Positions 44,432 through 52,945 of a DNA stretch of 64,000 bases are shown here, piece by piece. The number at the start of each line of letters is the position of its first letter. Position 1 is the stretch's first letter. The position numbers were made by a program, and so were the translations under genes. Source of the stretch: Bacteroidota bacterium. GTDB lineage: Bacteria; Bacteroidota; Bacteroidia; Flavobacteriales; Flavobacteriaceae. Below the pieces are notes generated by a model, which was not told the origin of the DNA, ran no database searches, and worked only from the letters and a program-made list of their open reading frames with translations. The stretch is from positions 1 through 64,000 of the forward strand of contig JAEXIT010000010.1 of NCBI GenBank assembly GCA_023446155.1, read 5' to 3'.

Positions 44432-44953
44432 TTATATAATAGTCCAACCTTGTTTTAAAAAGGTAAGTTTTCCATTTTCGATAAACGTTTTCATATCCGT
44501 TTTTTCGGTTGCTTGTTCGTTCGTGATTTCTAATAAACAAACGGTTGGATTGTTTACATTTTTACGAAATAACCAAAATTTAAAGCGCTTCACTTTTGGT
44601 GAGGTGTTTAAAAATTTTAATTCTTCTAAACTACTTATAAACGAGATGTCGGTTGCTATAATTTGCGGATAAAGCAGGCCTTTTAAAAAGATCGATTTTA
44701 GAGTCCGATTGATATTATCCAAAACAATTACTTCGCTATCGAATTTATAAGTGTTGAAATCGATTTCGGTTATTTTACCGTTAAATTCGGGATAACTTTG
44801 AGTACTATAGTGATCTTTAAAAAAGACTTCTACTCTGTATTTTTCTTGTTCTCCTTGATTATTAAAAACCTTTTTTTCGGTTTGTGAATCGTTTTGGGCA
44901 TTTGTTGCAACAACAAAAAGTAAAGCTGCCAATAGGAATAGTGGGCGTTTCAT
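44432..44953 (-). CDS. Hypothetical exported protein
   Basis: A 173-residue exported protein with signal peptide KRPLFLLAALLFVVATNAQ and a beta-rich body with YRVEVFFKDHYSTQSYPEFN and VKRFKFWLFRKNVNNPTVCL. The start at 44953 is chosen because the longer frame to 45154 adds 67 residues without family-like character before the signal peptide. Function unknown. Confidence 0.6.
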   Translation of the reverse strand: MKRPLFLLAALLFVVATNAQNDSQTEKKVFNNQGEQEKYRVEVFFKDHYSTQSYPEFNGKITEIDFNTYKFDSEVIVLDNINRTLKSIFLKGLLYPQIIATDISFISSLEELKFLNTSPKVKRFKFWLFRKNVNNPTVCLLEITNEQATEKTDMKTFIENGKLTFLKQGWTII

Positions 44954-45179
44954 CGGATAATAGGCTAAATAGTTTGTTGTTCGTTTTTTGATCCTCTTTA
45001 AAATGGACTTTAAATCGCAAGCATATCTCACGGCTTGATTTCTTCCGTAAATATAAACTTTTTCTTTCCAAAAATTGTTGATCAAATAATGAAATATAGC
45101 ATTAAAACGAGGGTGTGTTTGGCGTATTATTTTAACCAAAAGAGCTATCAACAAAGGTTGTCAATAGCTCTTGGATGTA

Positions 45180-45392
45180 TTATTCGGTTGGCCGAATGAG
45201 TAACAGACTCGGCATTGAAGTAACGACCACTCGTTCTCCCATTTGAAAACCCAGATCTTTTAACCAGTCGCCACAAAGTTTGATTTCCGGAACGTCTTTA
45301 TGACTGTATTTGTTAAACCTTCTTTTCGGTTGAATTTTCAGGCTACGCACTTCCGGTCTCCTGATAGCTGTTTGTCTTTTATTGCTTCGCAT
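45180..45392 (-). CDS. SymE-family toxin-like protein
   Basis: A 70-residue basic protein with the SymE core VPEIKLCGDWLKDLGFQMG then ERVVVTSMPSLLLIRP, which has the SpoVT-AbrB-like swapped-hairpin fold. The N-terminus is Arg/Lys-rich (RSNKRQTAIRRPEV), as expected for an RNA- or nucleoid-binding protein. In E. coli, SymE is an SOS-induced toxin repressed by the antisense RNA SymR. Here a 130-base region directly upstream has nested inverted repeats, possibly the regulatory RNA region. No SOS box was recognised. Confidence 0.8.
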   Translation of the reverse strand: MRSNKRQTAIRRPEVRSLKIQPKRRFNKYSHKDVPEIKLCGDWLKDLGFQMGERVVVTSMPSLLLIRPTE

Positions 45393-45819
45393 GGCACATA
45401 TATTTTTTGAAAAGATCTGGTGGTGCTGCGAAACAATAAAAGAACTAAAAAGCGCTTGAAAGTTATAGGACTTTCACCTACTCTCCACCAGACTTTATCT
45501 TTGATTACTAAATTTGATAAATTGAACATTGAGTTTCTTTTATTTATTTCGCATCAAACAAGGTAGAAAATGTTAGGTGAATAAGACCGTTTTTTGGTGT
45601 GCCATTACTGGACAATGTTTGGGCTTAATTAGAAATTATTTAAAATTATCACTGCACATTATTTGCCCTATATAGTATTGTTTTAAAGTTTCTGAAGACA
45701 CTTTACATTCTACAATTTGAGGTAACCGTTATCAAAACTCACTAAATATTCCATAGACAATTTTATTACAAAAATATCGAATCTGATAAGAATTAACAAT
45801 GATATTTTTTAAAAAGCTA
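45393..45819. other. Non-coding stretch upstream of symE with structured segment
   Basis: The 45416-45492 segment holds the nested inverted repeats listed separately. The remaining 45493-45819 is AT-rich without a convincing ORF and covers the 3' side of the P-loop ATPase gene. No clear terminator for that ATPase was found. Confidence 0.55.
45416..45492 (-). ncRNA. Structured 5' region or antisense RNA candidate beside symE
   Basis: TCTGGTGG (45416-45423) and CCACCAGA (45485-45492) are exact inverted repeats enclosing a second hairpin GAAAGT (45458-45463) / ACTTTC (45470-45475) and the dyad AAGCGCTT. The element ends 24 bases before the symE start. It could fold in the symE leader, or be an antisense RNA transcribed in the opposite direction. 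Direction and expression are not shown. Confidence 0.4.
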
Positions 45820-47343
45820 TTATGGCATAGGACGCTTACAACTCCAACATTCTAATTCAATATCTGAATTAACATATCCTTTATCAAGTAATATGTCTGA
45901 ATCACAGTGGCTACAACACGACCAAGAATTTGTAAGCCAATTCGTTAAAATTTTTTTTGAATTAATTAATCTATTGGCTCTAGGATCACCAACATAATAA
46001 ATATTTGTAGGTTTTGTCGCAGAACTCTTATCGCCGCCGACCATAAAAAGAAATCCTTTATCTATCCAAGAAGTAACACGAGGTCGTATAGCATTATTAG
46101 ATACTTTATAGATATTAGTTGCTAAATGGCTAATCGAAAATAATTCTCTGTCTATTTTTTTTATTTCTGTTACTGCATCTTGACCATATATTTCTTCACA
46201 TATCTTCTCAGAAATTTTTAATGATGCTCTATCTAACACCCTATTGTCCAATTTATTAACATTAGCATTAATAAGTGTTTGTTCAGCAATAAGTTCTTGA
46301 CAAATTCTAATTACATTTCTAGGAGATCTCCACGCAAGAATTGTAACAGCATCATCCGCAGGAATTTCATTTGAATTAAGAAAAATTGATTCTAAAGATG
46401 AAATTTGATCTTCTGAAAATGCTAGTAATCTCCTCGATAACATTTCTAATAATCTTTCTCTTGACCAAATCAATGAATTTATTGTAATCCTATCAGGTCT
46501 ACCCGATTTTAATAAATAATCATAAACTTTATCCCATAAAAAATATTTGAAAGCATACCCCTTTATTCCATGAGTTTCTAGATCTTTTATAAGCGGTTCA
46601 ATTAATTTAAATGTAGCCTGAGAACTATTTGTTGTTAAATGTGTTTCATCAACTTTGTCAATCAAAATATAAATAGATTTAAATGATAATTTTTGAGCTA
46701 ATTCAAAAATTAACTCCATTTGATATTTATATGATTGACTTAGCTTTTTTTCTTCTTGTTTTAATTCAGGTAAATCTAATTCAGGTAAATCATATTTTTT
46801 CAAAATAAAACTTAAAAGAGAATCTAAAACACCTATATTTTCGTTCCAAAACTTTTTTATCTTTTCTGTAACAGATTTTATATCATTCAGAACTTCATTA
46901 ACTTTTGCTCCAGAGATTTCACCTAAATAATTATGACAAAGTATACTTAAGTTTTTCTTTTCATCATTTGTAAAATTATTGATCGTATCAGGATATTCTG
47001 CAATCCAAAGAACCAAATTTAAAAGCGTTCTTTGGATTATATTTTTGAGATGATAATTTAATGTAATATCATCTAGATTTTGTGAACTACCTAATTCAAA
47101 TCTATCGTAAGTAATACATAAAATCGGCTTATCTTTACTCCAAATTTCAATCATTCTCCTTTGTGCTGTTTTACCACTACCCCGTGGTGCTAATACAATA
47201 TGAGATTTAGGTGAATTATAATCCCCTTTAATTGCATCATAATAAGGTGGCGGTACAAAATAACTTTCTAGATTTTCTTCTTCATCAGCATTAGTATAAG
47301 CGAAAGGATCTTTTGTAAATCCAAGTTTTTGATATATACTCAT
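45820..47343 (-). CDS. P-loop ATPase of Sll1717-like family with C-terminal zinc ribbon
   Basis: A 507-residue cytosolic protein. Near the N-terminus LGFTKDPFAY leads to Walker A APRGSGKT at residues 52-59. Walker B-like ILIDKVDE is at 227-233. An all-helical region and a winged-helix-like segment (SHLATNIYKVSNNAIRPRVT near 410) follow. The C-terminus is a zinc ribbon, with CCSHCDSD and ELECWSCK. This matches the P-loop ATPase family named after cyanobacterial Sll1717, of unknown function. It is a lone AT-rich gene, which fits a self-contained conflict or stress system, but no effector domain is seen. Confidence 0.75.
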   Translation of the reverse strand: MSIYQKLGFTKDPFAYTNADEEENLESYFVPPPYYDAIKGDYNSPKSHIVLAPRGSGKTAQRRMIEIWSKDKPILCITYDRFELGSSQNLDDITLNYHLKNIIQRTLLNLVLWIAEYPDTINNFTNDEKKNLSILCHNYLGEISGAKVNEVLNDIKSVTEKIKKFWNENIGVLDSLLSFILKKYDLPELDLPELKQEEKKLSQSYKYQMELIFELAQKLSFKSIYILIDKVDETHLTTNSSQATFKLIEPLIKDLETHGIKGYAFKYFLWDKVYDYLLKSGRPDRITINSLIWSRERLLEMLSRRLLAFSEDQISSLESIFLNSNEIPADDAVTILAWRSPRNVIRICQELIAEQTLINANVNKLDNRVLDRASLKISEKICEEIYGQDAVTEIKKIDRELFSISHLATNIYKVSNNAIRPRVTSWIDKGFLFMVGGDKSSATKPTNIYYVGDPRANRLINSKKILTNWLTNSWSCCSHCDSDILLDKGYVNSDIELECWSCKRPMP

Positions 47344-47471
47344 AATTTTTTTGATACGTTTATAAAAATTGCTTTTAATACTCTATAATTTTACACTGTT
47401 AGTGACAGCATTATTTAAACTCGTTAAATATAAAGTTTTTTACAAAGAAAAATATAGATTTCCCCTAAACT

Positions 47472-48170
47472 TTATTTCACCCCATTCATAATCTCAATCG
47501 CTTTTATCATTTCCGGAAGTTTATACCGAAAAGCCGGGCCGGAAACACATAACACCGCCACTACTCTATTGTTTTGGTAATACGGAATCGCGGCGCAGTT
47601 TAAATCGGGTTCGTATTCTTCCAAATCTAAAGCATAGCCGTTTTTTAAAATTTCGCTTAACTCCGCTTGTAATTTCTTTTGCACCGGTTCGTCCAAATTT
47701 TTAAGCAGCGTATTTTGTAGGTGTTCCGAATGCGCCATAAACACTTTTCCGATCGCCGTTCGGGTCATTTCGTAGTCTTTGTTGAGTTCTAACGAGATTT
47801 TAACCGATCGGTCGGGTTCCGAAATCAATTCGTGTCGGAAATAGGTTCCCATTTGTACCGATAAATACGAAGTTTCGTTCGTCAGTTCGGTGATTTTTTC
47901 CAACGTTGGGCGCAAGGTGTTTTTTAAAACCGATACCGATACTGGCGGCGGATAAATACATTGCATTTTGGTCGTGACCCGATACCGCGGACTCAATTCG
48001 TCTTGTTCCACATAGCCCAGTTCTTTTAGGGTATTTAGAAAATTGTGTACCGTGGTGTTCTGTAATTCCAGTGCGCTGGCGATGTCGTTGAGGCGTACCA
48101 GGTTTCCGTTTTGCGTGATATATTCCAATATATCGAAGGCTCTTTTTACCGACTGTATCATAAAATTCAA
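47472..48170 (-). CDS. IclR-family transcriptional regulator
   Basis: A 232-residue regulator. An N-terminal winged HTH (SVKRAFDILEYITQNGNLVR then IASALELQNTTVHNFLNTL) is followed by an IclR effector domain with MTRTAIGKVFMAHSE and CAAIPYYQNNRVVAVLCVSG. IclR proteins bind small metabolites and often repress a divergent gene. It is divergent from the MFS transporter, with 91 bases between the starts, so it probably regulates the MFS-SDR pair. Confidence 0.9.
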   Translation of the reverse strand: MNFMIQSVKRAFDILEYITQNGNLVRLNDIASALELQNTTVHNFLNTLKELGYVEQDELSPRYRVTTKMQCIYPPPVSVSVLKNTLRPTLEKITELTNETSYLSVQMGTYFRHELISEPDRSVKISLELNKDYEMTRTAIGKVFMAHSEHLQNTLLKNLDEPVQKKLQAELSEILKNGYALDLEEYEPDLNCAAIPYYQNNRVVAVLCVSGPAFRYKLPEMIKAIEIMNGVK

Positions 48171-48261
48171 TAATGATGAATAAACTCGCTTTTTAAATTT
48201 AAATTAACCTTAAAGTTTCAAAATTAGCGGATTTTTGCGCTCAAAACAACTAAATTATTAT

Positions 48262-49437
48262 ATGCAAAAAGGACTTATTGCCCTGGCTATCGGGGCTTTT
48301 ACTATTGGAATGACGGAATTTGTAATGATGGGAATCCTGCCCGATCTGGCGGCTTCGCTTAAAATTTCAATTCCGGAAGCCGGTCATTTTATCTCAGCTT
48401 ATGCGTTGGGTGTCGTGGTTGGCGCTCCGTTTTTAACCGTAATGCTTCAAAATAAATCACCTAAAACCGCTTTAATCGTATTGGCGGCGTGGATTATGGT
48501 TTTTAACAGCTTATCGGCCGTAGCAAACGATTATTGGTCCTTATTGATTTTGCGTTTCTTATCCGGTTTACCACATGGAACCTTTTTCGGAATCGGTGCC
48601 GTTGTAGCGGGAAAATTGGCAAAAGAAGGAAAAACAGCTCAGGCGATCGCGGTGATGTTTTCGGGATTAACGATTGCCAATGTAATCGGTGTTCCGCTGG
48701 GAACGTATATCGGCCATTATATCGACTGGCGGATTACGTTTTGTATCGTCGGTGTGATCGGATTGCTAACGATTGTAAGTATTATTTATTGGCTTCCAAA
48801 ATTCGAATCCAGCGAGAATTCGAGTTTTAAAAAGGATTTGGCTATTTTTAAACGGGTCGATTTATGGTTGGTATTGGCGATTGCGATTATCGGTACGGGT
48901 GGATTTTTTAGCTGGTATAGCTATATTGCGCCGTTGTTTACCGAAGTGTCCAAATTCGATGCCGGTTCGGTGACCTATTTGATGGTTGTGGCCGGATTAG
49001 GAATGACTTTCGGGAATTTCCTGGGCGGAAAATTATCGGATACCTATTCGCCACTTATGGCTACGATCGGTTTATTAATCGGAATGTGTATCGTTTTGAT
49101 GTTGCTTACCTTTGTAGCCGATAATCAGATTACGGTAACGATTATGACATTTGTGATTGGTGCGGTGGCTTTTGCAATCGTAGCGCCGGTTCAGATCATG
49201 ATGATGCAATCGGCAAAAGGAGCCGAAATATTGGGATCGTCGATTAGCCCGGCTGCGATGAATGCCGGAAATGCCTTAGGGGCTTATTTGGCGGGTATTC
49301 CGTTAACGATGGGTTATGGCTATACGTCACCCGATTGGGTGGGTGTTGCACTGGCATTTGTCGGGATTTTGATCGCGCTGGCTTTATTTTTTCACCGAAA
49401 ACAAAAAGAGACTACTTTAATTACATGTAAAGCATAA
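48262..49437 (+). CDS. MFS transporter (DHA1/AraJ-like efflux family)
   Basis: A 391-residue protein with 12 predicted membrane segments. The family motifs are [20 protein letters not shown] at the start and [20 protein letters not shown] near 95, typical of the DHA1 drug or sugar efflux branch. The ATG at 48262 is preferred to an in-frame TTG at 48235. The substrate is unknown. It is followed after 4 bases by the SDR gene and divergent from the iclR gene. Confidence 0.9.
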   Translation: MQKGLIALAIGAFTIGMTEFVMMGILPDLAASLKISIPEAGHFISAYALGVVVGAPFLTVMLQNKSPKTALIVLAAWIMVFNSLSAVANDYWSLLILRFLSGLPHGTFFGIGAVVAGKLAKEGKTAQAIAVMFSGLTIANVIGVPLGTYIGHYIDWRITFCIVGVIGLLTIVSIIYWLPKFESSENSSFKKDLAIFKRVDLWLVLAIAIIGTGGFFSWYSYIAPLFTEVSKFDAGSVTYLMVVAGLGMTFGNFLGGKLSDTYSPLMATIGLLIGMCIVLMLLTFVADNQITVTIMTFVIGAVAFAIVAPVQIMMMQSAKGAEILGSSISPAAMNAGNALGAYLAGIPLTMGYGYTSPDWVGVALAFVGILIALALFFHRKQKETTLITCKA

Positions 49438-49441
49438 CAAT

Positions 49442-50164
49442 ATGGAACAATTAAAAGGAAAAACCGCCCTGATTACAGGAGCCGGAAAAGGATTAGGAAA
49501 AGCGGTGGCATTCGCATTGGCTGCCGAAGGAGTAAATTTGGCATTGATATCGCGTACCGAATCGGATTTAGCGGAAGTAACAACGGCGATTCAAAGCGAA
49601 TATCCGAACGTTAACGTAGCGTTTGAAACGGCTGATGTGGCCGATTTTAATTCGGTGACTACGGCTATTACGAACTTAAAAGCTAAAATCGGAAACATCG
49701 ACATTTTGATCAACAATGCGGGAATCGGGAAATTCGCCAAGTTTATGGATTATGAAGTAAGCGAATGGGAAAACATTATTAAAGTGAATCTTTTGGGTGC
49801 TTATTATGTGATCCGTGCTGTATTACCGGAAATGTTGGAGCGTCAAACGGGTGATATTATCAATGTGGCGTCGAGTGCTGGTCAGCGTGGTTCGGCGTTA
49901 ACGAGTGCGTATAGCGCGTCGAAATTCGGATTAAATGGTTTGTCGGAGGCTTTAATGCAGGAGGTTCGTAAATCGAATATCCGAGTGTTTACGATGAATC
50001 CAAGTACGATTGCAACCGATTTATCGGTAAATCTAAACCTAACGGATGGGAATCCGGAAAGTGTATTACAACCGGAAGATTTCGCCGAAGTATTGGTTTC
50101 GCAACTAAAATTAAACCGTAGGGCTTTCGTAAAAGACGTAAGCCTTTGGTCAACAAATCCATAG
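49442..50164 (+). CDS. Short-chain dehydrogenase/reductase (FabG-like)
   Basis: A 240-residue classical SDR. The NAD(P)-binding motif TGAGKGLG is near residue 12, NNAG near 92, the catalytic Ser in [10 protein letters not shown] near 140 and the YSASK motif near 154. It reduces or oxidises a carbonyl; the substrate is not evident. It is the second gene of a two-gene unit with the MFS transporter, so it may act on the exported compound or its precursor. Confidence 0.9.
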   Translation: MEQLKGKTALITGAGKGLGKAVAFALAAEGVNLALISRTESDLAEVTTAIQSEYPNVNVAFETADVADFNSVTTAITNLKAKIGNIDILINNAGIGKFAKFMDYEVSEWENIIKVNLLGAYYVIRAVLPEMLERQTGDIINVASSAGQRGSALTSAYSASKFGLNGLSEALMQEVRKSNIRVFTMNPSTIATDLSVNLNLTDGNPESVLQPEDFAEVLVSQLKLNRRAFVKDVSLWSTNP

Positions 50165-50196
50165 TAAATCCTACTATACCATAACCTACGCTTTTT

Positions 50197-50228
50197 AAAA
50201 ATCCTGTAATTCGTTACAGGATTTTTTT
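50197..50228 (+). terminator. Terminator with UUCG tetraloop
   Basis: AAAAATCCTGTAA (50197-50209) and TTACAGGATTTTT (50214-50226) form a 13-bp stem closed by TTCG, followed by further T residues. It ends the MFS-SDR transcript. Confidence 0.9.
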
Positions 50229-50293
50229 AATCCGCTAACTGTAAAAGTAGTTTATATAAAATAATGTAATCAGCTCAAAATTAATACCTAAAA

Positions 50294-51328
50294 CTACACC
50301 GGATAATATTTCTTTTTCAGCCATAAACTAACCTTTACCAATGTGATCAATACCGGAACTTCTACCAAAGGACCAATAACACCGACAAATGCCTGTGGCG
50401 AATGAATACCAAAAACCGCTATGGCTATAGCAATGGCCAGTTCGAAGTTGTTTCCCGCCGCAGTAAAGGCTATCGAAGCATTTTGGCTATAGGGAACCTT
50501 TAGACTTTTACTCAGGAAAAAGCTTAACATAAACATCAATACAAAGTACACGATTAATGGTAGGGCTATTTTTATGACGTCGGCTGGTAATTCCAGTATT
50601 TTGGCTCCGTTTAGGCTAAACATAACAACAATAGTAAACAGTAAGGCATACAACGTTATTGGTGTGATTCGGGGAATAAAGTTCCGGTTATACCATTGGA
50701 TTCCTTTAAATCTGATCAATAAATAACGACTTATAAAACCAACTAAAAACGGAACCCCCAAATACAACAAAACACTCTGCATCACATCGTCTATTGCTAC
50801 GGTTACATTAAAATGTGCCAATCCCAGTTTTTCGGGTAATACATTGATAAACAACCAAACGAAGAAACCATATGTTAGTATCTGAAAAATACTGTTTAAA
50901 GCCACCAATAAAGCCGCATATTCCTTGTTCCCTTTGGCGAGGTCATTCCATACCAGTACCATGGCGATACATCGTGCGAGCCCGATTAATATCAGACCAC
51001 TCCTGTATTCGGGTTCGTCTGCCAGAAATAAAAGGGCTAATCCAAACATTAAAAAAGGTCCTATAATCCAATTGAGCAATAATGATAGACCAATTACTTT
51101 CCTGTTTTTTAATGCCTTGGGTAGCAATCCGTAGTCCACTTTTGCTAATGGCGGATATAACATTAGTATTAAGCCAATAGCAAGCGGAATATTGGTGGCT
51201 CCAACGGATACTGTATGGATGGCATTCGGAATATCCGGAAAAAAATGTCCTAAGCCTATTCCTACGGCCATCGCCAAAAAGATTAAAACCGTAAGGTTAC
51301 GGTCGGCGAATTTTAATTTAGTTTGCAT
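50294..51328 (-). CDS. arsB: ACR3-family arsenite efflux transporter
   Basis: A 344-residue protein with ten predicted membrane segments. The conserved thiolate Cys of Acr3 transporters is in GLARCIAMVLVWNDLAKGN near residue 117, and NFELAIAIAIAVFG is near 293. It exports arsenite driven by the proton gradient. The start overlaps the end of the arsenate reductase gene by 16 bases. It is the last gene of the ars operon. Confidence 0.93.
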   Translation of the reverse strand: MQTKLKFADRNLTVLIFLAMAVGIGLGHFFPDIPNAIHTVSVGATNIPLAIGLILMLYPPLAKVDYGLLPKALKNRKVIGLSLLLNWIIGPFLMFGLALLFLADEPEYRSGLILIGLARCIAMVLVWNDLAKGNKEYAALLVALNSIFQILTYGFFVWLFINVLPEKLGLAHFNVTVAIDDVMQSVLLYLGVPFLVGFISRYLLIRFKGIQWYNRNFIPRITPITLYALLFTIVVMFSLNGAKILELPADVIKIALPLIVYFVLMFMLSFFLSKSLKVPYSQNASIAFTAAGNNFELAIAIAIAVFGIHSPQAFVGVIGPLVEVPVLITLVKVSLWLKKKYYPV

Positions 51329-51951
51329 AGCGGTTTTTGTATCATGGAAAAAACATAGAACATTTCTGCTGCAATCTGTAAGCTTCTGATAGCGTATAGC
51401 GCCATCTGTTCCGGTGTTTCATCCGATAATTTAGGATCTTCATAAGTAATTGCAATTCTTTTCTCAGCATCAACTATAAACGGGCAACCACCATCCGCTT
51501 CCGAACAGGTCATAACAGCTCCAAATCCCGATGCCGGATTAAAGAAATGGTTGTATTTCTTGGAAAAACCAATCACCGGAAATGCGGTATCATCATATTT
51601 TATAGCATAAACAGGATTGCTTCCTTCCGAAATCCGAATGGTGTCTAATCCCTGTTCCGTCAAGGTTTCGATTACTTTTGGGTATACTGCCGTGGCTTCT
51701 GTTCCACCCGAATAACAACATACATTGGAAATGTTATATCGAAAAGCGGCCACCTGCGCCCAAATCTGCGAAAAAATACTTCTCCGTGAATTATGCGTGC
51801 AAATAAATATAAGGTTTATGGTTTGGTTTTGGGTTACTTTTTGTTGTATATACGCAATTAAAGGTTCTAAAATAACTTTGCGTTCCGGACTGATGGATTG
51901 TTCTTGTTCTAAAAGTCGGATGGTTTCGGATAGTATTGGATAGCGATTCAT
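51313..51951 (-). CDS. arsC: Arsenate reductase / low-molecular-weight phosphatase-like protein
   Basis: A 212-residue protein of the low-molecular-weight phosphatase fold. The active-site loop FICTHNSRRS carries Cys-X5-Arg, preceded by an unusual N-terminal helical extension of about 45 residues. It should reduce arsenate to arsenite with thiols, feeding the efflux pump. The start at 51951 is preferred; an alternative ATG two codons upstream (51957) is possible. The 3' end overlaps the transporter gene. Confidence 0.85.
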   Translation of the reverse strand: MNRYPILSETIRLLEQEQSISPERKVILEPLIAYIQQKVTQNQTINLIFICTHNSRRSIFSQIWAQVAAFRYNISNVCCYSGGTEATAVYPKVIETLTEQGLDTIRISEGSNPVYAIKYDDTAFPVIGFSKKYNHFFNPASGFGAVMTCSEADGGCPFIVDAEKRIAITYEDPKLSDETPEQMALYAIRSLQIAAEMFYVFSMIQKPLCKLN

Positions 51952-51962
51952 AAACATTATGA

Positions 51963-52412
51963 TTAATGGCAACCGGAACCCGGCGAGCAACAGGATTTTT
52001 GCAGGGTATTGTCGTCTTCTGGTAAACCGCAGGTCTCATTTGCCAAACAGGCGGTTTGTTTGTTTTTTAAGATAAAGTGCGTTCCGTTAAAATCGAGGTC
52101 GTATCTACCGATGGTTTCCGACTGGTATTCTACTTCAATAGTGGTATCCATGATACCCAATTTGGTTTCTGATAGCTGAATGATATGTAATAATTTTGCA
52201 GGTTTTAAACGATGTTCATAATCATCTGCGTTCCATAACTGGAAGTTAACAACACTTTCATTACGGATCGTTCCACCGCAATCAATAAAGTATCGGGTAC
52301 TATTTCCTATTTCGGTAACATGAAAATGTTCCGGTACAAACGTTCCGTTTTCGAGTTGAAAGACCACATTGTCTAACTCAAGTAAAATGTTTTTAATTTC
52401 AGATAGTTTCAT
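51963..52412 (-). CDS. DUF6428-family protein of the ars operon
   Basis: A 149-residue cytosolic protein starting MKLSEIKNILLELDNVVFQL, with VPEHFHVTEIG and a C-terminal CCSPGSGCH. Similar proteins recur in flavobacterial arsenic operons. The Cys-rich tail could bind arsenite or a metal. Its function is unknown. It starts 75 bases after the arsR stop, just downstream of a candidate ArsR operator. Confidence 0.75.
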   Translation of the reverse strand: MKLSEIKNILLELDNVVFQLENGTFVPEHFHVTEIGNSTRYFIDCGGTIRNESVVNFQLWNADDYEHRLKPAKLLHIIQLSETKLGIMDTTIEVEYQSETIGRYDLDFNGTHFILKNKQTACLANETCGLPEDDNTLQKSCCSPGSGCH

Positions 52413-52450
52413 AATAAGTGATTTATATTAATATAAAATTAAAACGTTAT

Positions 52451-52466
52451 ATTGCGATATTACGAT
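52451..52466. promoter_or_regulatory. Candidate ArsR operator (arsR-DUF6428 spacer)
   Basis: ATTGCGATATTACGAT is similar, with two mismatches, to the near-palindrome ATCGCAATATTACGAT in front of arsR. It lies 39 bases upstream of the DUF6428 start, placing it to control the resistance genes. Confidence 0.55.
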
Positions 52467-52487
52467 GTTAAATAATAAAAAAAATGC

Positions 52488-52817
52488 CTAACAGCATTTA
52501 TCAATCACAACCTCTTTGTCAAAAAAAAGAGTCAATTCTCCTTTAATTTGCGCCCATACTTTTTCATCAATACAATAGCAAACCGACTTGCCTTCGATTG
52601 TTCCTTTAATAATCCCAATATTTTTCAACTCTTTTAAATGCTGTGAAATCGTTGCTTGTGCCAAACCTAATTCGGATACCAAATCATTGCAAATACAGGC
52701 TTTCTGATTTATAATATGATTTAGTATTGCAATTCGAGCCGGATGTCCCAAAACTTTAAAGATCAAAGCCAATCGGTTATGATTATCGCTAAATATTTCT
52801 GTCTTTGTTAATCCCAT
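52488..52817 (-). CDS. arsR: ArsR-family metalloregulator
   Basis: A 109-residue winged-helix repressor: LIFKVLGHPARIAILNHI, then the recognition helix LAQATISQHLKELKNIGI. Cys residues in KACICNDL and a C-terminal CC could bind arsenite and trigger release from DNA. Two related dyads, upstream of this gene and upstream of the next ars gene, are its probable operators. First gene of the ars operon. Confidence 0.9.
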   Translation of the reverse strand: MGLTKTEIFSDNHNRLALIFKVLGHPARIAILNHIINQKACICNDLVSELGLAQATISQHLKELKNIGIIKGTIEGKSVCYCIDEKVWAQIKGELTLFFDKEVVIDKCC

Positions 52818-52832
52818 AACAATTCTTTTATT

Positions 52833-52848
52833 ATCGCAATATTACGAT
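52833..52848. promoter_or_regulatory. Candidate ArsR operator upstream of arsR
   Basis: ATCGCAATATTACGAT is a 16-bp palindrome with one mismatched pair (ATCGnAATATTnCGAT). It lies 16 bases upstream of the arsR start, fitting autoregulation. Confidence 0.65.
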
Positions 52849-52945
52849 ATAAAATTGAATCGACAATGATTTTTTTTATCATATACAATAAAATCTAAAT
52901 ATTGCGCTTTACCTTTACATCACTTTTCAAATTACAGCTTTTAAA

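Noticed and set aside
44954..45154. N-terminal extension of the exported protein at 44432
   Set aside because: The extension precedes a clean signal peptide starting at 44953 and has no conserved character.
45416..45492. Possible tRNA (the segment ends in CACCACCA on the minus strand)
   Set aside because: No D, anticodon and T arm arrangement can be drawn, and the invariant T-loop sequence is missing.
45338..45529. 63-residue minus-strand frame overlapping the symE start
   Set aside because: It covers the structured inverted-repeat segment and reads into the symE start in another frame; it is better explained as non-coding structure.
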